From Peribacillus folii (GTDB lineage: Bacteria; Bacillota; Bacilli; Bacillales; DSM-1321): a stretch of DNA of 64,000 nucleotides. The DNA lies in NCBI RefSeq assembly GCF_030271255.1, contig NZ_JASJOM010000001.1:62001-126000 (forward strand), read 5' to 3'. The stretch's first letter is position 1; every line of letters starts with the position of its first letter. This document shows positions 1 to 8,479 of this stretch, piece after piece. Under the pieces are notes generated by a model. It did no database searches and was not told the DNA's origin. It worked only from the letters and a program-made list of their open reading frames with translations. The position numbers and the translations under genes are program-made.

Positions 1-101
1 TGTTAAAGACAGCATAGTTGGTTTTAACGCCACTTAATGACTGGGGTCTGGCGCTACGACGCATTTAGCACAAACAAAAAAAGAGCTTGTCCAGATTCCA
101 T

Positions 102-137
102 AAAAAGGCACAACAACTCCATTTGGTTGCTGTGCCT
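102..137 (-). terminator. Rho-independent terminator of the cotB-like gene
   Basis: An 11-bp stem with one mismatch (106-116 pairing with 127-137) is followed on the minus strand by a short T run. It lies just downstream of the coat gene that ends at 153. Confidence 0.7.
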
Positions 138-152
138 GTTTGGTCTTTCCTT

Positions 153-1127
153 TTACTTCGTGTTTTGAGACGCTGCTTTGATCAAATTCTCAAGCCATAA
201 TTGCTTGAACGTATTTGTGCGGGGCCGTCCCTGTCCTCTGCCTGAGCTTTCCTCGGATGAACTGCTTGATGAACTCTCTACTATCGCTGAGCTTTCACAT
301 GATGAACTGCTTGATGAGCTTTCACATGATGAACTGCTTGATGAGCTTTCGCATGATGAACTGCTTGATGAGCTTTCACACGATGAACTGCTTGATGAGC
401 TTTCGCATGATGAGCTGCTTGATGAGCTTTCACAAGATGAGCTGCTTGAGCTTTCACAACAATTATCTTCTATCCAGACCGATAAAACGAGGAATTGGAT
501 ATGTTCCGTTGTTACATAAAATAATTCTTCATTATGCACAACAACGATGTACGTTTCAGCCACTTCAATCAGGATTCCTTCAACCCTCTCAGGGCCGCCT
601 GCACTAACGGATACCCAGTTGTGGATCAATCTTGAAAGAATGCCGTTCAGTGTATCGATACCGTCATATATGTCTTGAGGTGGTAACTCACGGCACGCAA
701 ATTCCACGACCGTTACACTTTTGATATGGGAAATCGAGAATAAAACCAATCCTTCTTTCTCGGTGGATAGAACCAGGAATTCATCTTTCACATCGATAAC
801 CCGGCCAATTTTTGAAGCCGGACCGCCGCCATTCACTTGGATGCAGCTATCCTGTAATGCTTCAAGAGCCCCTAAGAAAGTTCCAGGATATACAATTTCT
901 TTATCGTTGATTGGACATAAGTCAAGCACCTTTCTCGCATTTTCGACCACGATTTTCAAATGCTCGATCGGGTAATAGACAATTTGATTTTCTTCCGTTT
1001 GCAGGACGATATAATCGCTGCGAACTTCAATGAGCCTTCCTTCCCTGGATTCAGGGCCGCCTTTATATACCCTCACAAATTTTCCCTTTAAAGCTTCAAG
1101 GTACGGTAAACTAACAGTCTCTGCCAT
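153..1127 (-). CDS. cotB: CotB-like spore coat protein
   Basis: Probable outer spore coat protein of the CotB family. Three related blocks of about 65 residues lie in tandem (roughly 8-70, 85-150 and 165-225), each with a V-x(3)-GGP core (YKGGPES, NGGGPAS, SAGGPER) followed by an alternating beta pattern. This matches the B. subtilis CotB N-terminal layout. A Ser-rich tail (about 230-300) follows, here built from a Cys-Glu-Ser7 nonapeptide, then a basic C-terminus. The ATG at 1127 is preferred over the upstream TTG at 1145 because GGAGG lies 11 bases before it. The gene is monocistronic with its own terminator. Mother-cell expression is expected for the family, but no clear SigK promoter was recognised. 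Assignment rests on domain pattern; the exact coat role is inferred. Confidence 0.8.
   Translation of the reverse strand: MAETVSLPYLEALKGKFVRVYKGGPESREGRLIEVRSDYIVLQTEENQIVYYPIEHLKIVVENARKVLDLCPINDKEIVYPGTFLGALEALQDSCIQVNGGGPASKIGRVIDVKDEFLVLSTEKEGLVLFSISHIKSVTVVEFACRELPPQDIYDGIDTLNGILSRLIHNWVSVSAGGPERVEGILIEVAETYIVVVHNEELFYVTTEHIQFLVLSVWIEDNCCESSSSSSCESSSSSSSCESSSSSSSCESSSSSSSCESSSSSSSCESSSSSSSCESSAIVESSSSSSSEESSGRGQGRPRTNTFKQLWLENLIKAASQNTK
289..447 (-). repeat. 27-bp tandem repeat inside the coat gene
   Basis: About six units of 27 bp encode the nonapeptide C-E-S7 on the minus strand. Units begin at 289, 316, 343, 370, 397 and 424 and differ by a few substitutions. The period is a multiple of three, so unit gain or loss keeps the reading frame. 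Confidence 0.9.
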
Positions 1128-1314
1128 TTTTCCTTTAGCCTCCAATAGTTATTTATACTTTAGTGATATCCGTACTGCATATATATGCGCCTTGCTTCTA
1201 TTACGGACTCTTCCAATCACCCATTTTGCAGGAAATCGTCGAACGCCCAGACAAATGTGAAGCATCACTTTTTCCAGTCTATTCATATTTCAAGAAATCG
1301 CCCTTCTTTTTACA

Positions 1315-1342
1315 GAAAAACTCCGGGCTTTTTCACCCGGAG
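1315..1342 (-). terminator. Terminator of the secreted beta-domain gene
   Basis: A perfect 7-bp GC-rich stem (1321-1327 with 1336-1342) is followed on the minus strand by a T run (1316-1320). It lies downstream of the gene ending at 1410. Confidence 0.8.
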
Positions 1343-1409
1343 TCCGCTGTACTGACATGCATCATTTATTTTCTCCACACCAGGCGAAAACACCCCGGAG
1401 CTATCACAA

Positions 1410-2708
1410 TCATTTTTCCTTACTGAACGAAATCGTCAGACGTGCGCTTTCTCTTTGCCCATTCTTCGTCACCGTCATAATCACCTTGCCTGCTTTTGTA
1501 CCAAGCTGCTTAATCGATACGTTCGCCCGTTTCCCTTTGGAGGTCGTCTTTGCCAAAACGGCTCCTTTGACGCTGTATACCTTGATGACATCATGCTTGG
1601 TCAGGCCGCTCACTTTAACGAGGTCGGCTTTTCCTTTATTGTTCGCCACCTTCACTTGGCTCTTCTTCAAGGAAGGCGAGATTTCACCTTGATAAGATCG
1701 AGCGACAAGGCCGCTTTCCCTCAATGGCAGCTGTGTTGCCGAAACGTAGATACTCCCCGCTTTCTTACCGAGCTGCTTCACCTTCAGATTCATTGACGCT
1801 CCCGTTGCCGTCCCACTCGCCAGCATTTTCCCTCTGCTCATTGCGTCATACACCTTAATGATGGTCCCTTTCTTCAAATCGCACAGCTTGATAACATCCG
1901 TCTTTCCCGTTTCATTGGACACCACGATTCTTGCTGCCCTCAATGAAGGCGAGGTATCCGAAATGGTGAAACTATAAGGGACATCAATCGAATCTTCTGC
2001 GTTTTCCATGATCAAATAATAGCTGCCTTTTTTCAAGTCGGTTGTGATCACTGACTTTTCGCTTGTATATAGCTCACCATACTTTTTGCCAGAACGATCT
2101 TGAATCCTTCCGTGCCAATTCGTTTCAAGCCTTTGTTTAATCGACAGCATCACCTTGCCATTTTGCGGAACGGTGAATTGGAATGCATCATGATCATCGG
2201 AGGTACTGATCACCCCTTTGTATGTCTCATTCAGACGAATACCATTCGCTGCCGCTGCCGTATCGTTCGCCTCTTTTTCAAAATGGTCATCCTTCGTGTG
2301 CTTTACCGAAAATTGAAAAGGAACCTTGGAAGCTGCCCCGTCATCACTAATCGTGATAGTATATGTCCCCTTTGGAAGCCCTACTTGCACTTCCTCGAAG
2401 TCCGGACCGCCGGTTTGACTGCTTGTATAGATGTATGTATAGTTGAATCCTTTATTGTTCTGAATGGTGCCTTCCCACGAAGCCTTGGCATTACGCTTGA
2501 TTGATAGCGTCACGACCCCAGCCTCCGGTATGACAACTCTATACACTTTCTTGTCCTTGGTGCTGGCTAATGCCCCTTTGTTGACTGCATTGACTTTAAT
2601 GTTTGCTGCCATTGTCGAGGCTTCAGCCTCTGCGCACACACCAAACATCAGGAGAAGAAGGAATGCCCCCAATCCCATTACACGCTTACTCAACTCTCTC
2701 ATTCGCAC
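1410..2708 (-). CDS. Secreted protein with tandem beta-sandwich domains
   Basis: Exported protein of unknown specific function. The N-terminus is a classical signal peptide of about 30 residues (Arg/Lys start, long Leu/Phe core, AEA-like cleavage region). Two similar domains of about 100 residues follow (roughly 35-135 and 145-250), each with the pattern 'VYRVVIPEAGVVTLSI' or 'AFQFTVPQNGKVMLSI', resembling pre-peptidase C-terminal (PPC) domains. Two further related repeats (about 258-335 and 345-428) share 'DVIKLCDL/DLVKVSGL' and 'KQLGKKAG/KQLGTKAG'. No catalytic motif is visible. The GTG at 2708 is favoured over the ATG two codons later because AAGGGG lies 9 bases before it. A long palindrome sits just upstream. 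Confidence 0.7.
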   Translation of the reverse strand: MRMRELSKRVMGLGAFLLLLMFGVCAEAEASTMAANIKVNAVNKGALASTKDKKVYRVVIPEAGVVTLSIKRNAKASWEGTIQNNKGFNYTYIYTSSQTGGPDFEEVQVGLPKGTYTITISDDGAASKVPFQFSVKHTKDDHFEKEANDTAAAANGIRLNETYKGVISTSDDHDAFQFTVPQNGKVMLSIKQRLETNWHGRIQDRSGKKYGELYTSEKSVITTDLKKGSYYLIMENAEDSIDVPYSFTISDTSPSLRAARIVVSNETGKTDVIKLCDLKKGTIIKVYDAMSRGKMLASGTATGASMNLKVKQLGKKAGSIYVSATQLPLRESGLVARSYQGEISPSLKKSQVKVANNKGKADLVKVSGLTKHDVIKVYSVKGAVLAKTTSKGKRANVSIKQLGTKAGKVIMTVTKNGQRESARLTISFSKEK

Positions 2709-2733
2709 AGTCTCTTACCCCTTCATTTTTTAA

Positions 2734-2769
2734 ATATAGTATAATATAACCAGTTATATTATACTATAT
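2734..2769. promoter_or_regulatory. Perfect AT-rich palindrome upstream of the secreted-protein gene
   Basis: Two 17-bp arms (2734-2750 and 2753-2769) are exact reverse complements separated by two bases. The site begins 25 bp before the start codon at 2708 and contains TATAAT/TATACT-like hexamers, so it could be an operator over the promoter. The binding protein is unknown. Confidence 0.5.
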
Positions 2770-2802
2770 ATTTTCCATGCCCATTTACCTGTGATTTTCT
2801 TT

Positions 2803-3152
2803 TTACCATGCAATGATCACCATTTGCTTGTCTAAATCAACAGAAAAGAAAATCGAGATCACTTGAAGAACCATGCAGATTGAAATCTTACTGCCCAACA
2901 GCATGGCTGCAGATTGCGGATGATGAATCCATAGCAGCCTCTTCCCTTCCCGAATGTAAACGGCCAAGAATGACAGAGAACATGAAAATCGGCTGCACCA
3001 GCATGTTTACCCACATACAAAGATAATAAAGACCAGCGACTTAGCCGCAAAAAAAGCAAGGCAGACTAAGCCAGCCTGATAACCCATAACCAAAGCAGCG
3101 CCGTTTTTCCGATCAACCACTCCTTTTGGACTAAACCTTTAAACGATTTCAC
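2803..3152 (-). pseudogene. Decayed ABC-2 type permease gene
   Basis: The minus strand starts with GTG at 3152 behind an AAGGGG site and reads 'VKSFKGLVQKEWLIGK', typical of the N-terminus of an ABC-2 type permease, then hits a stop after 28 codons. In other frames it continues as hydrophobic, permease-like sequence ('VNMLVQPIFMFSVILGRLHS', then 'LLGSKISICMVLQVISIFFS') and ends at a stop near 2803. At least two frameshifts and a stop separate the pieces, and the rest of a normal permease is missing. It is a relic; no ATPase partner remains nearby. Confidence 0.6.
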
Positions 3153-3172
3153 GTTTCCAACCCCTTCACTGC

Positions 3173-3192
3173 TGTTCTAGTTATATAGAACA
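3173..3192. promoter_or_regulatory. Inverted repeat before the permease relic
   Basis: TGTTCTA (3173-3179) and TAGAACA (3186-3192) form a 7-bp inverted repeat with a 6-base AT spacer. It lies 21 bp upstream of the relic permease start. GntR/YtrA-type regulators often control such permease operons from similar palindromes; that link is inferred. Confidence 0.35.
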
Positions 3193-3306
3193 CCAATACA
3201 CCAAAATATGTAAATACTATGATAAAATAGTAAAATATACTATTATTTTCGCGAAAAATTAAATATAATAGAGAATGTGGCAACAAAAAGAGGAAGGAAG
3301 TAATCT

Positions 3307-4236
3307 ATGAGACACGAAAAAAAGAAAAAAAAGAAACGGACTTGGCTGAAGGTAGTCGGGATAATTGTCCTACTTTTCATATTAGCAGGAGGCGCTTTTG
3401 CCTACTCCGTCTGGAATTCCCTAACGAAAACCGTTGATTCGATGCATACGCCCATAGACCGTACTACAGACAAACGAACGGAGGACCTTGCCCTATCCGA
3501 CCGGGAGCCCTTCTCGCTGCTCATGCTTGGGGTCGATGAACGTGATGGCGACAAAGGCCGCTCGGATACGATGATCGTTTTGACCGTCAATCCGCAGAAG
3601 AAATCCGTTAAAATGCTCAGCATACCACGTGATACACGGACCGAGATCGTCGGCCATGGCACACAGGATAAAATCAATCACGCGTTTGCTTTCGGCGGTG
3701 CAAAAATGTCCATGGATACCGTCGAGAACTTCCTCGATATCCCGATTGACTACTACATGAAGATCAATATGGAAGGCTTCAAGGATATCGTTGATGCCGT
3801 CGGCGGCGTAACGGTACAAAACGATTTGGACTTCACATACGATGGTGTCCACTTCGCGAAGGGAAGCATCAACCTTAATGGCGAAGATGCCCTTAAATAT
3901 TCCCGTATGAGATATGATGATCCAAACGGTGACTATGGCCGCCAATCAAGGCAGCGCGCCATCATCGAAGCCGTCATTAAAGAAGGGGCAAGCGTCTCAT
4001 CTTTGACGAAATATGATGATGTCTTCGATGCCCTAAGCAAAAACATCCAGACGAATTTGACGTTTGATGACATGATGGATATCCAGAAAAACTACCGGGA
4101 TGCAAGTAAAAGCATCACCCAGTCAACCATACCTGGCGATGGAAAGAAAATCGACGGAATCTACTATAATATCGTCTCCGATGAAGAAAAAGAAATGGTC
4201 CAATCCGAATTAAAGGAACAATTGGCCATTAAATAA
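3307..4236 (+). CDS. tagU: LCP-family cell-wall glycopolymer ligase
   Basis: LytR-CpsA-Psr enzyme that transfers anionic polymers from undecaprenyl carriers to peptidoglycan on the outer membrane face. A Lys-rich N-terminus and one membrane anchor (about 14-35) precede the LCP domain (about 70-230). Conserved family features are visible: LMLGVDERD, R85-S-D87, the PRDT motif at 107-110, and KINHAFAFGG. Length (309 aa) is usual for TagU/LytR. The start follows GAGGAAGG at a normal distance, and a TATAAT lies at 3264-3269. It is monocistronic with a terminator. Its likely substrate is one of the polymers made by the downstream polysaccharide clusters (inference). Confidence 0.9.
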   Translation: MRHEKKKKKKRTWLKVVGIIVLLFILAGGAFAYSVWNSLTKTVDSMHTPIDRTTDKRTEDLALSDREPFSLLMLGVDERDGDKGRSDTMIVLTVNPQKKSVKMLSIPRDTRTEIVGHGTQDKINHAFAFGGAKMSMDTVENFLDIPIDYYMKINMEGFKDIVDAVGGVTVQNDLDFTYDGVHFAKGSINLNGEDALKYSRMRYDDPNGDYGRQSRQRAIIEAVIKEGASVSSLTKYDDVFDALSKNIQTNLTFDDMMDIQKNYRDASKSITQSTIPGDGKKIDGIYYNIVSDEEKEMVQSELKEQLAIK

Positions 4237-4247
4237 GCAAAAAAAAG

Positions 4248-4282
4248 AGCTGCCAGAACCCGCATTCTGACAGCTTTTTCTT
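4248..4282 (+). terminator. Terminator of tagU
   Basis: An 11-bp stem with one mismatch (4248-4258 with 4265-4275) is followed by a T-rich run on the plus strand. Confidence 0.85.
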
Positions 4283-4512
4283 TTTATCCGTCCAATATTC
4301 TGACAAAAAATGGACGCTACTTGTAGAGATTTGTTGGAATTTTTGTTGTTTATTAGACGGTAAAAGACGGTATAATCTAGTATGAGCCGATAAACATATC
4401 AATTTCCCCTTGCCCCTTTCACCAAATGACTCTATTAATCTCTGGTCCCGGAACCCATCAACCGCCACTCATTGCCTATACTAAATGACCCTAAACAAAA
4501 GGAGTGTATCGT

Positions 4513-4614
4513 ATGAAAATCAAAGCAGGCAGCTGGGCTATGCTAAGCAAACAGGACAAAATGTTCATTCTGAAAGCCATCAGTGATCGCTCGAGAATGA
4601 AATATGTCTCATGA
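4513..4614 (+). CDS. Small 33-residue ORF with a strong ribosome site
   Basis: Not recognised. An ATG at 4513 follows AAAGGAG at 8 bases and opens a 33-codon frame (MKIKAGSWAMLSKQDKMFIL...) rich in Lys and Met, without a membrane segment. A TATAAT at 4370 follows a direct repeat of AGACGGTA about 140 bp upstream. It stands alone between tagU and vanZ. It could be a genuine small protein, or the leader of an unrecognised transcript. Confidence 0.35.
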   Translation: MKIKAGSWAMLSKQDKMFILKAISDRSRMKYVS

Positions 4615-4742
4615 GGAATGAACTCCCATCATTCCCCATAGACATCCCCTCTCTTTTTTCAATCTGAGTGCCCTCGTGTCCGAAAAAGGAGAGGAATCCC
4701 ATTCCCATCGCTAACGCCATTCGCCATCTTCAGTGACAAGAC

Positions 4743-4771
4743 AAAAAAAGAAGCATGTTGTTGGACATGCT
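4743..4771 (-). terminator. Terminator of the vanZ-like gene
   Basis: A perfect 7-bp stem (4752-4758 with 4765-4771) is followed by T7 on the minus strand, 35 bp after the vanZ-like stop. Confidence 0.8.
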
Positions 4772-4806
4772 CCTTCCCTGTATGGATCGGTTTCAGACAG
4801 AATTCA

Positions 4807-5292
4807 TCAAGTTCTACGCTTTCTCCAACGATTGAATATAAGAAAGCAACAAATGCCTAACAAGCCGCCACACGTATCAAGCATCACATCCTGCAACAAC
4901 GGAGTCCGGCCGCCCGTAACCATTTGATGCAGCTCATCGGCACTCGCATAAAACAGGACACAAACCAAAGCGCCCGCAAACGTCAGAACCTGATTCCTGA
5001 CAAAACGGCACCAAACGCCCAACGTCAAAAACCCAAACACGAAAAAGATAAAAAGATGGGCCCCCTTCCGAATGAAAAACTCCAGAAACCCATTAACCCC
5101 AGCCGTACGGGCACTCACCCCAACCCCGCCATACATGAAGGAAATGCCCTCCAACCGGTCATACCAATAAGGGGTATTGAATTGCGCCAAAAAAGGCGTA
5201 ATGCTCTGCTCTTCATACGTCTGCGAGGAAAAAAAGAAAATCACCATCGCCCAAAAAACGAGCAAAATGGGGAATATGTATTTGGGATTCAT
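4807..5292 (-). CDS. VanZ-family membrane protein
   Basis: Integral membrane protein of the VanZ family, whose prototype raises teicoplanin tolerance; most members have no known function. About four hydrophobic segments are visible in 161 residues. The family signatures are present: 'RKGAHLFIFFVFGFL' in the middle, then DELHQ...GGRT...QDVMLDTCGG. The ATG overlaps the stop of the preceding 43-codon ORF (ATGA), indicating translational coupling. It is last in the minus-strand set that includes mnaA and has its own terminator. A truncated relative lies near 12.8 kb. Confidence 0.85.
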   Translation of the reverse strand: MNPKYIFPILLVFWAMVIFFFSSQTYEEQSITPFLAQFNTPYWYDRLEGISFMYGGVGVSARTAGVNGFLEFFIRKGAHLFIFFVFGFLTLGVWCRFVRNQVLTFAGALVCVLFYASADELHQMVTGGRTPLLQDVMLDTCGGLLGICCFLIFNRWRKRRT

Positions 5293-5522
5293 ACACCATC
5301 AGACTCCTCGATGATTTTGCTTAATTTGTCATTAAGCTCGCCCACCAGCTCTGTTATAGTCATTTCCTCTCCAAACTCCCCTTTTGCACGCGTATCCTTT
5401 AAAACCTTGAAAAATTCCATAGTAAACTCCCAATTCAATAAATTCAAGCCGCCCTATCCTGCTGTTTTCTAAGGATTTTGGCTCATTTATTTGATAATTA
5501 CATATATGGTGGAGATTGGCAA
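5215..5522. repeat. Copy 1 of a duplicated small-ORF/vanZ unit
   Basis: This stretch is clearly homologous to 12831-13152. It covers the leader, the 43-codon ORF and the start of vanZ. The leader block at 5480-5522 is almost identical in both copies (one difference in 43 bases), more conserved than the coding part. Confidence 0.8.
5289..5420 (-). CDS. Conserved 43-residue protein coupled to vanZ (copy A)
   Basis: Not recognised from known families. It encodes 43 acidic, helix-prone residues starting MEFFKVLKDT and ending EESDGV. Support for coding comes from a GGGAG site 6 bases before the ATG, ATGA overlap with vanZ, and a second copy at 12899-13030 of exactly the same length with 29 of 43 residues identical. 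No membrane segment or cysteine is present. It is probably a soluble partner or regulator of the VanZ-like protein (inference). Confidence 0.6.
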   Translation of the reverse strand: MEFFKVLKDTRAKGEFGEEMTITELVGELNDKLSKIIEESDGV

Positions 5523-5539
5523 GCGGAAGTGGTTTAGAG

Positions 5540-6682
5540 TCATTTGAACTCTGTTGGAGTCTTATCGATTTTACCAAAGCGATACAGAATATCTTGAACG
5601 ATGCGATAGGAGGCTTTGCCATCTCCATAAGGATTGGCCGATTTAGCCATTTGATCATACTTCTCTTTATCATTCAATAGCTCATGTGCAGCCTGAAATA
5701 TATTATCTTCATCAGTGCCCACTAGCTTTAAGGTCCCTGCTTCCACTCCTTCGGGCCTTTCTGTTGTATCCCGGAGCACCAGCACAGGAACACCCAATGA
5801 GGGAGCTTCTTCTTGAACTCCCCCAGAGTCGGTCAAGATAAGATGTGAACGCGAAGCAAAGTTATGGAAGTCTATTACACCTAACGGCTCGATGAGATGA
5901 ATTCTTTTATGATTACCCAATGCTGCTTTGGCCATTTCCCTTACGGCAGGATTGCGATGTACAGGATAGACGACCTGAACATTATGGTTTTCTTCCAAGA
6001 GGCGTTTGATCGCCTTGAACATATTCCTCATCGGTTCGCCAAGATTTTCCCGTCTATGGGCAGTCAGCAATATCATTTTATCCAGGCCGATTTCTTCAAT
6101 CCGTTCATGCGTATATGAATCTGATACAGTCGTTTTTAAAGCATCGATAGCTGTATTGCCTGTTACCATGATCGCTTCTTGTTTTTTATTTTCCAGTAAA
6201 AGATTTTCTTTCGCTTGAACTGTCGGGGCAAAATGCAAATCCGCAATGACGCCTGTTAATTGCCTATTGACTTCCTCCGGGAATGGGGAGTGCTTATTCC
6301 ATGTCCTTAAACCAGCTTCAACATGCCCGACTGCTATTTGGCTATAATAAGCGGCAAGACTTGCAGCAAAGGTGGTTGAAGTATCCCCGTGAACGAGAAC
6401 CAAGTCTGGCTGCACTTCTTTCATTATTTTTTCTAAGCCCGATAAAGCATCTATCGTAATTCCTGTCAAGGTTTGACGTTCTTTCATGATATTCAAATCA
6501 TGATCCGGGGTTATATTGAATACCTCCAAAACCTGATCTAGCATTTCCCTGTGCTGCGCGGTAACAGTGACGATGGATTCAATCGAATCGGAATGCTTTT
6601 TTAATTCCAAAACGAGAGGAGCCATTTTAATGGCTTCAGGCCTTGTCCCGAAAATCGTCATTATTTTAATTTTATTTTCCAT
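5540..6682 (-). CDS. mnaA: UDP-N-acetylglucosamine 2-epimerase
   Basis: Non-hydrolysing epimerase interconverting UDP-GlcNAc and UDP-ManNAc in the cytoplasm, for teichoic-acid linkage units or ManNAcA polymers. Family landmarks appear in order: FGTRPEAIKM near the N-terminus, HGDTSTTFA, GHVEAGLRT, NRQLTGVIADLHFAP, HRREN and TDSGGVQEEA. Length (380 aa) is normal. The ATG at 6682 is chosen because GAGGAG lies 7 bases upstream; an in-frame TTG at 6721 lacks a site. It lies downstream of galU, wecC, a glycosyltransferase and a flippase on the same strand. With wecC it makes UDP-ManNAcA. Confidence 0.93.
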   Translation of the reverse strand: MENKIKIMTIFGTRPEAIKMAPLVLELKKHSDSIESIVTVTAQHREMLDQVLEVFNITPDHDLNIMKERQTLTGITIDALSGLEKIMKEVQPDLVLVHGDTSTTFAASLAAYYSQIAVGHVEAGLRTWNKHSPFPEEVNRQLTGVIADLHFAPTVQAKENLLLENKKQEAIMVTGNTAIDALKTTVSDSYTHERIEEIGLDKMILLTAHRRENLGEPMRNMFKAIKRLLEENHNVQVVYPVHRNPAVREMAKAALGNHKRIHLIEPLGVIDFHNFASRSHLILTDSGGVQEEAPSLGVPVLVLRDTTERPEGVEAGTLKLVGTDEDNIFQAAHELLNDKEKYDQMAKSANPYGDGKASYRIVQDILYRFGKIDKTPTEFK

Positions 6683-6754
6683 GTTTATGCTCCTCATTTT
6701 TTTGAAATAAAATCCACCCATTGATTACAAGCTTTTGGTTTTTGAAACGAGAGA

Positions 6755-6850
6755 ATGTAAGGTTGATGGGCGCAGATCGCGAGACTCCTGCGAGACAGAT
6801 GAGCTTCCTACCCTCTGGGATGAGAAATCAATCACACCGCATGACTTCGT
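6755..6850. repeat. Fragment of a GC-rich interspersed repeat
   Basis: The core CGAGACTCCTGCG at about 6777-6789 matches the core of the longer copies near 48.1 and 55.2 kb, but the rest is diverged. It lies in the gap between the flippase gene and mnaA. No coding frame here is convincing. Confidence 0.5.
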
Positions 6851-6932
6851 ACATAGCAACAAAACATGCGAAACATTTGACGTATGAAGTCTACAAATTA
6901 ATGATAATGTTGATATGAAAATTAACATGCTT

Positions 6933-8354
6933 TTAAATTTTTTTTCTAACTCCTTTAATCATTCTATAAATAGTACGTATTTCTTCAACATTTCCCATAA
7001 AGAATAAAACCATAATAATACTATTTAACAACAGTAGATATCCGATATTCCCAATATTATATATTAAGTAAATTTGGACAAAAACCAATATTATTGAGGT
7101 TATAAAACTTGTCGTTTCAATGCGGATATAAATGACCTTCTTTGTATCATTGAACCTATAAAAAAATAAAACAAAGTACGATAAAAGAGTACTTACGGTT
7201 ACAGCAATAGCCCCATAAATGGGGATCAATATCAGGTTGGCTATTAAATTCACTAGAGCTGAAACAAGCATGGTTTTTAAGGCTCCATTCGTTTTCTTGG
7301 AAGCTGTATAAATAGTCCCCAAAAAACTAGAAAATATATAAAAAGAAAAGCCAAGTAATAATACCGGGATAAAATAGATCACTTCTTTGTATTCACTTCC
7401 AATAAAGAAGTGGACTATAATGTTAATGAATGCATTGATGACAATGATGATGAGGAAGATGAATCTGGTTAAAGAATTAAAAACTCTAGAGTAAAAAATA
7501 TCTGTATCTTTTTTATTAAATTCTTGAACTGATGATATTTGCCAAGCTTTCGCGAATATATTATAAAAATTACTAAGTAATATAGGGAATTTATTTGCGA
7601 CAGAATAAACACCTAATGATAAAAATCCTGAAAAATATGTTATTAGATACCTATTTGATATATTGGTTGCCATCCACGCAATAGAGCTTGGAATTAAGGG
7701 TAAACAAAACCGGATGAACTCTTTAACGTATTTAAAATCGATATAAGAAAAGGAAAAATGTTTATACAATTTCCCAAAAATCAATAAAAAAACCGCACAT
7801 AATATATGGGCTGAGGTATACGAGATAAAATAGCCATTGATCCCAAAATCATAATAGGCGATCAGAATAATATTAAAAACGGCAAAAAATACCGAGTAGA
7901 GAACATCTGCAAAAGCATATAACATTAGTTGATCATTTGCTCTGGAAAACTCATGTATAATACGATATAAAGTGACAAAAAATAACATGATGACAATCAT
8001 ATAGATATTGAATGGTATAGTGAAAAAACTGGTAATACTTATCGCAATGATAGCCAATAAAAGGAAAACCGTCAGGAAAATCCCGATCGATGTACTAAAA
8101 ACCCTTTTATTATCGTAATGGCCATCAAGGCCAAATCTTATTATTGCCTCAACAATATTAAAACTAACCAAGGGAATAAGTACAGTTATCGTTAAAATTA
8201 TAAAATCAATCAAACCGTACTCTTCGGTTGATAGTACATGGGTAAATAACGGTATCAATAAAAAAGAAATAGCTGCAGAACTAATATTTCCCACGGTAAA
8301 AATCAGCGAGTTTTTACCTAAATTCCTATATTTTTTATCCATATACTCCCTCAC
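6933..8354 (-). CDS. Wzx-type polysaccharide flippase (cluster 1)
   Basis: Polytopic MOP-superfamily exporter expected to flip undecaprenyl-linked saccharide units to the outer membrane face. About 12-14 hydrophobic segments fill the 473 residues. The N-terminus (KNSLIFTVGNISSAAISFLL) and the 'STEEYGLIDFI' segment are typical of this family. AT-rich composition suggests horizontal origin compared with galU and mnaA. The start is uncertain: the GTG at 8354, or an ATG four codons later (8342). The cluster lacks an obvious Wzy polymerase. Confidence 0.85.
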   Translation of the reverse strand: MREYMDKKYRNLGKNSLIFTVGNISSAAISFLLIPLFTHVLSTEEYGLIDFIILTITVLIPLVSFNIVEAIIRFGLDGHYDNKRVFSTSIGIFLTVFLLLAIIAISITSFFTIPFNIYMIVIMLFFVTLYRIIHEFSRANDQLMLYAFADVLYSVFFAVFNIILIAYYDFGINGYFISYTSAHILCAVFLLIFGKLYKHFSFSYIDFKYVKEFIRFCLPLIPSSIAWMATNISNRYLITYFSGFLSLGVYSVANKFPILLSNFYNIFAKAWQISSVQEFNKKDTDIFYSRVFNSLTRFIFLIIIVINAFINIIVHFFIGSEYKEVIYFIPVLLLGFSFYIFSSFLGTIYTASKKTNGALKTMLVSALVNLIANLILIPIYGAIAVTVSTLLSYFVLFFYRFNDTKKVIYIRIETTSFITSIILVFVQIYLIYNIGNIGYLLLLNSIIMVLFFMGNVEEIRTIYRMIKGVRKKI

Positions 8355-8479
8355 TATCCATTATCCCCATTAACGGTTCTATACAATTTAATAGGTGTCA
8401 ATATTCAGCTGAATAAGTTATAAACAAACAAGACTTATTTAGATAATCGGTTCATAAACATTGGAAAAAAGCTGCGTTA

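Noticed and set aside
178..607. Plus-strand frames with DELLDELSH or MMNCLM repeats
   Set aside because: They are antisense shadows of the 27-bp repeat in the coat gene.
2859..3059. A 66-codon minus-strand frame
   Set aside because: It lies in the wrong frame within the decayed permease gene; the permease-like peptides are in other frames.
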